A stretch of DNA of 64,000 nt from Sphingomonas sp. IW22 (GTDB taxonomy: Bacteria > Pseudomonadota > Alphaproteobacteria > Sphingomonadales > Sphingomonadaceae), in contig NZ_JBGGWB010000001.1 of the NCBI RefSeq assembly GCF_041321155.1, positions 1,550,001 to 1,614,000 on the forward strand, read 5' to 3'. The notes beneath the pieces were generated by a model. It was not told the DNA's origin and searched no databases. It was given only the letters and a program-made list of their open reading frames with translations. Positions 63,875 to 64,000 of the stretch are shown here, one piece after another. Position numbers and translations under genes: made by a program. Within the stretch, counting starts at the first letter, position 1. Each line of letters begins with the position of its first letter.

Positions 63875-64000
63875 TTGATCGCAGAACCGCGCTTGCCGGC
63901 GTCGTCGCCATGTTCGGCGCGGGCGTTTTCGCCCCCATCGCACGTGCCGCAGGGCAGGCACAGGCAACACGCATGCCGGTGATCAGCGACGGCCCGCCCA
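63871..64000 (+). CDS. Tat-signal protein, start only (possible gluconate 2-dehydrogenase subunit 3-like)
   Basis: 43 residues are visible. The twin-arginine motif DRRTALAG and hydrophobic GVVAMFGAGVFAPIARA give a Tat signal. In sugar loci of this type, the gene at this position is often the small hitchhiker subunit of an FAD (GMC) sugar 3-dehydrogenase, which needs Tat export with the catalytic subunit. Only the signal region is in the window, so the identity is a guess from context. ATGA overlap with the DUF1080 gene. Confidence 0.5.
   Translation, partial: MIDRRTALAGVVAMFGAGVFAPIARAAGQAQATRMPVISDGPP

Overview
This window is a GC-rich alphaproteobacterial chromosome segment, most likely from a sphingomonad (Sphingomonas or a close relative). 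The evidence is the crtY-crtI/crtB carotenoid genes, a large TonB-dependent receptor, the leuS-lptE-holA and plsY/dprA/topA neighbourhoods, and dense packing with many 4-base ATGA or GTGA gene overlaps. No rRNA or tRNA gene was seen, nor any complete insertion sequence or CRISPR array.

Layout. 1-5.5 kb: the tail of a methyltransferase and an FAD oxidoreductase, a small K+ channel, a tandem universal stress protein, and a quinone/aldehyde detoxification group (quinone reductase, quinol monooxygenase, aldo/keto reductase, TetR regulator). 5.5-10.3 kb: small unknown proteins, then glnK-amtB behind a sigma-54 promoter, then mscL, a Nudix hydrolase and a ThuA-like secreted protein. 10.3-18.4 kb: carotenoid genes crtB, a LOG-family gene, crtI and crtY, with a divergent Fnr-type regulator, a fatty-acid-hydroxylase-superfamily enzyme and envelope proteins. 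18.4-20.4 kb: TPP riboswitch and thiC. 20.4-22.7 kb: an islet, AT-rich in its first part, with a DUF3800 gene broken by one in-frame stop and a RelE-type toxin/antitoxin pair whose toxin has no normal start codon. 22.7-36.5 kb: housekeeping genes (ubiH family, ftsK, lolA, xthA, ribA, yggS, leuS, lptE, holA). 36.5-53.6 kb: agmatine-to-putrescine genes, a tesA/ybbA/ybbP-type group, topA, dprA, plsY, murI, rhlE, a GGDEF protein and gyrB.

54-64 kb is a coherent sugar or glycoside utilisation locus. It holds a TonB-dependent receptor, a LacI regulator with a candidate operator, an NupG-type MFS transporter, a xylose-isomerase-like TIM-barrel protein, a Gfo/Idh/MocA dehydrogenase, a secreted c-type cytochrome, a Tat-exported TIM-barrel protein, a secreted DUF1080 (3-keto-glycoside hydrolase-like) protein and the start of another Tat-exported protein cut by the window edge. 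From established families this looks like a pathway that oxidises a glycoside at C3 in the periplasm, passes electrons to cytochrome c, and cleaves the 3-keto sugar. The catalytic dehydrogenase would be expected just beyond base 64000.

Regulatory sequences seen directly include a sigma-54 -24/-12 element with an NtrC-like palindrome, the TPP riboswitch, two TetR-like palindromes around a promoter at 5.5 kb, a LacI-type operator at 58.2 kb, and several long intergenic stem-loops, most of them without U-tracts.
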